NCBI GenBank assembly: GCA_017621225.1 | Contig: JAGATN010000032.1 | Span: forward strand, 1 to 52,119 | Length of the DNA: 52,119 nt | Reading direction: 5' to 3' | Source of the DNA: Muribaculaceae bacterium | GTDB taxonomy: Bacteria; Bacteroidota; Bacteroidia; Bacteroidales; Muribaculaceae | Part shown: positions 50,675 through 52,119 of the stretch, piece by piece | How the letters are laid out: each line of letters starts with the position of its first letter | Numbering within the stretch: position 1 is the stretch's first letter | The notes under the pieces: model-generated | The model's input: only the letters and a program-made list of their open reading frames with translations | Database searches by the model: none | What the model was told of the DNA's origin: nothing | Program-made: the position numbers and the translations under genes

Positions 50675-51691
50675 TTATACGGTTACTCGGGCAAACGGAG
50701 TCTGGTCGTATGAGCAGAACTGTTTGTCGAGATATTTGAAATATCCGGCTATGGCCACCATGGCGGCATTGTCGGTGGTAAACGACCGTTCGGGGATGAA
50801 CGCCGTCAGGTGTCGGCGCTTGCAGTAGTAGGCTATGGCGGCTCTCACGCCTGAGTTGGCCGACACGCCTCCTCCTATGGCCACCGTGGTCACTCCGGTG
50901 GCTTTGACGGCCTTGTCGAGCTTGTCGAGCAATATCTCTATTATGGTGCGTTGCAGCGAGGCGGCAAGGTCAGCCTTGTTTTTTTCGATGAATGCCGCGT
51001 CGGTTTTCACGGCATCTCTGAGCGTGTAGAGAAACGATGTCTTCAATCCGCTGAAGCTGTAATCAAATCCGCTGATGCGCGGTTTGGCAAACCGGAACTT
51101 CGTGGCGTCGCCTTCGGCCGCGAGACGGTCGATGAACGGGCCGCCGGGGTAGGGCAGACCCATCACCTTGGCGCACTTGTCGAACGCTTCGCCGGCCGCG
51201 TCGTCGATGGTGCGGCCTATTATCTCCATGTCGTTGTAGTTGCGCACCAATATGAGCTGGCTGTTGCCTCCCGATATCAGCAGGCAAAGATAGGGATATT
51301 CGGGCACCACGTCGTCAGGTGTCTTTTTGATGAAATGCGACAGCACATGTCCGTGCAGATGGTTCACGTCGACTATCGGACACCGCAGCCCCAACGACAT
51401 CCCTTTGGCAAACGACGTGCCCACCAACAGCGATCCCAACAGTCCGGGGCCGCGAGTGAAGGCTATGGCCGAAAGCTCGTGCTTGTCGACGCCGGCGCGT
51501 TGCAGTGCGGTGGCCACCACCGGCACTATGTTTTGTTGATGTGCGCGCGAGGCGAGTTCGGGCACTACGCCGCCATACTCCTCGTGCACGCTCTGACCGG
51601 CTATTACGTTCGATAGCAATAAGCCGTCTCTAATCACGGCTGCCGACGTGTCGTCGCATGATGATTCTATTCCTAATATCGTTATGCTCAT
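50675..51691 (-). CDS. tsaD: tRNA N6-adenosine threonylcarbamoyltransferase
   Basis: A 338-residue ASKHA-fold enzyme that completes t6A at position 37 of ANN-decoding tRNAs, with TsaB, TsaC and TsaE. ILGIESSCDDTSAAVI is the start, VNHLHGHVLSHF carries the metal-binding HxxxH, and CLLISGGNSQLILV and GGGVSANSGVRAAI are the nucleotide motifs. It is intact and the first gene of the operon with cinA. Confidence 0.96.
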   Translation of the reverse strand: MSITILGIESSCDDTSAAVIRDGLLLSNVIAGQSVHEEYGGVVPELASRAHQQNIVPVVATALQRAGVDKHELSAIAFTRGPGLLGSLLVGTSFAKGMSLGLRCPIVDVNHLHGHVLSHFIKKTPDDVVPEYPYLCLLISGGNSQLILVRNYNDMEIIGRTIDDAAGEAFDKCAKVMGLPYPGGPFIDRLAAEGDATKFRFAKPRISGFDYSFSGLKTSFLYTLRDAVKTDAAFIEKNKADLAASLQRTIIEILLDKLDKAVKATGVTTVAIGGGVSANSGVRAAIAYYCKRRHLTAFIPERSFTTDNAAMVAIAGYFKYLDKQFCSYDQTPFARVTV

Positions 51692-51731
51692 TATCTGTCT
51701 GTTGTGTTGAGTATGATGCTGTTTGTTGATG

Positions 51732-51739
51732 CAAAGTTA
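51732..51739 (-). promoter_or_regulatory. Promoter -7 element for tsaD-cinA
   Basis: On the minus strand 51739-51732 reads TAACTTTG followed by C, matching TAnnTTTG, 41 bases before the tsaD start. Confidence 0.6.
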
Positions 51740-51813
51740 CACAGAATTCGTTTCCGTTGTCGAAAAAACTTTTAGAAACTGTTTCTTAAAATCGATGCTC
51801 ATTCGAGTCATTG

Positions 51814-51887
51814 ATGACATTTCATTGTTAAAAAAGCGTAAAATGAAATCAATTGTCATGATAATCATCGCATTTTTGTTAAAAATG
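51814..51887. repeat. AT-rich inverted repeats in the tsaD upstream gap
   Basis: ATTTCATT (51820-51827) pairs with AATGAAAT (51842-51849), flanked by ATGAC (51814-51818) and GTCAT (51855-51859). A second hairpin, CATTTTT-GTT-AAAAATG (51871-51887), follows. These lie between the divergent tsaD and 51969 genes and may be binding sites for a regulator of the latter. Confidence 0.45.
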
Positions 51888-51968
51888 AAGTCATTTATTT
51901 ATTTATTTGGCCAAATGATTAACTATCATTTATTTTGCAGCTGTAAATCTTTTAAACTCAAATACATT

Positions 51969-52119
51969 ATGAAATTTCTTATTGCGCTGACGCTAATCCT
52001 CACGTCGTTCACCTACGGAGCTTCAAAAGGCATATGCATCGAAGTGCCCATAGCTTTGAAAGATACTAATGCGAAACTCGACACGAACAAATATAGCTAT
52101 TATTTAGAGCTATGCAACC
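51969..52119 (+). CDS. Exported protein, N-terminal part (cut by window edge)
   Basis: ATG at 51969 opens 50 codons to the window edge without a stop: MKFLIALTLILTSFTYGASK, then GICIEVPIALKDTNAKLD. The first 18 residues are a signal peptide with a likely cut after YGA. No family can be named from the rest. A promoter near the 51930s (TTTATTTTGC, one base short of consensus) lies upstream. Confidence 0.6.
   Translation, partial: MKFLIALTLILTSFTYGASKGICIEVPIALKDTNAKLDTNKYSYYLELCN

Overview
The window is chromosomal DNA from a member of the order Bacteroidales. The evidence is many promoters of the Bacteroidetes sigma-AB type (TTTG, about 19-20 bases, TAnnTTTG), Bacteroidetes-specific small proteins (DUF4250, DUF4295, DUF4286, DUF6155, DUF6249 types), a Na+-NQR operon, a PA14-containing GH31 xylosidase and abundant TonB machinery. 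A gut Muribaculaceae or Bacteroidaceae-like organism is likely, but the family is inferred. Most of the window is core genome. There is no CRISPR array, prophage or complete mobile element.

Layout. 1-300: the last codons of an insertion-sequence transposase, a 59-bp tandem duplication and a hairpin. 300-384: tRNA-Ser(UGA). 535-2377 (minus): an ECF sigma factor with a small membrane protein, a DUF6249-type lipoprotein and DUF4250. 2481-4729 (plus): a small lipoprotein, a polyprenyl diphosphate synthase and a TatD nuclease. 4746-10630 (minus): the complete nqrABCDEF operon. 10951-14171 (plus): ExbB, two long ExbD proteins and TonB. 14402-18698: an outer-membrane beta-barrel receptor and a large lipoprotein. 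18880-25511 (minus): valS, a DUF6155 gene, prfB with a programmed +1 frameshift, and a long-chain acyl-CoA ligase, with a decayed gene at 21629-21900. 25777-30994 (plus): dnaB, a secreted leucine-rich-repeat protein, a two-gene envelope operon, and a membrane-protein/winged-helix pair behind two identical palindromic operators.

31196-31338 holds a promoter, about 105 bases of structured non-coding sequence and a terminator: a candidate small RNA. Next to it are a broken DUF3800 gene and tRNA-Gln(CUG). 32243-39561 (minus): trkH, trkA, dxs and a small membrane protein in one tight operon, then ruvC, DUF4286, a GYF/CD225 protein and a glycosyltransferase in another. 39740-45125 (minus): a GH2 beta-galactosidase and a GH31 alpha-xylosidase-like enzyme, together suited to xyloglucan side chains, behind two 16-bp direct repeats spaced 21 bp. 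45289-48266: a TonB-dependent receptor and a DUF362 protein. 48550-51691: DUF4295, rpmG, rpmB, cinA and tsaD. The start of a secreted protein runs off the right edge.

The genes link in a few ways. NQR builds a sodium motive force. The ExbB/ExbD/TonB set can energise the two outer-membrane receptors. Least explained are the candidate small RNA, the double-operator control region, the 21-bp spaced repeats before the glycosidases and the long leader of rpmB.
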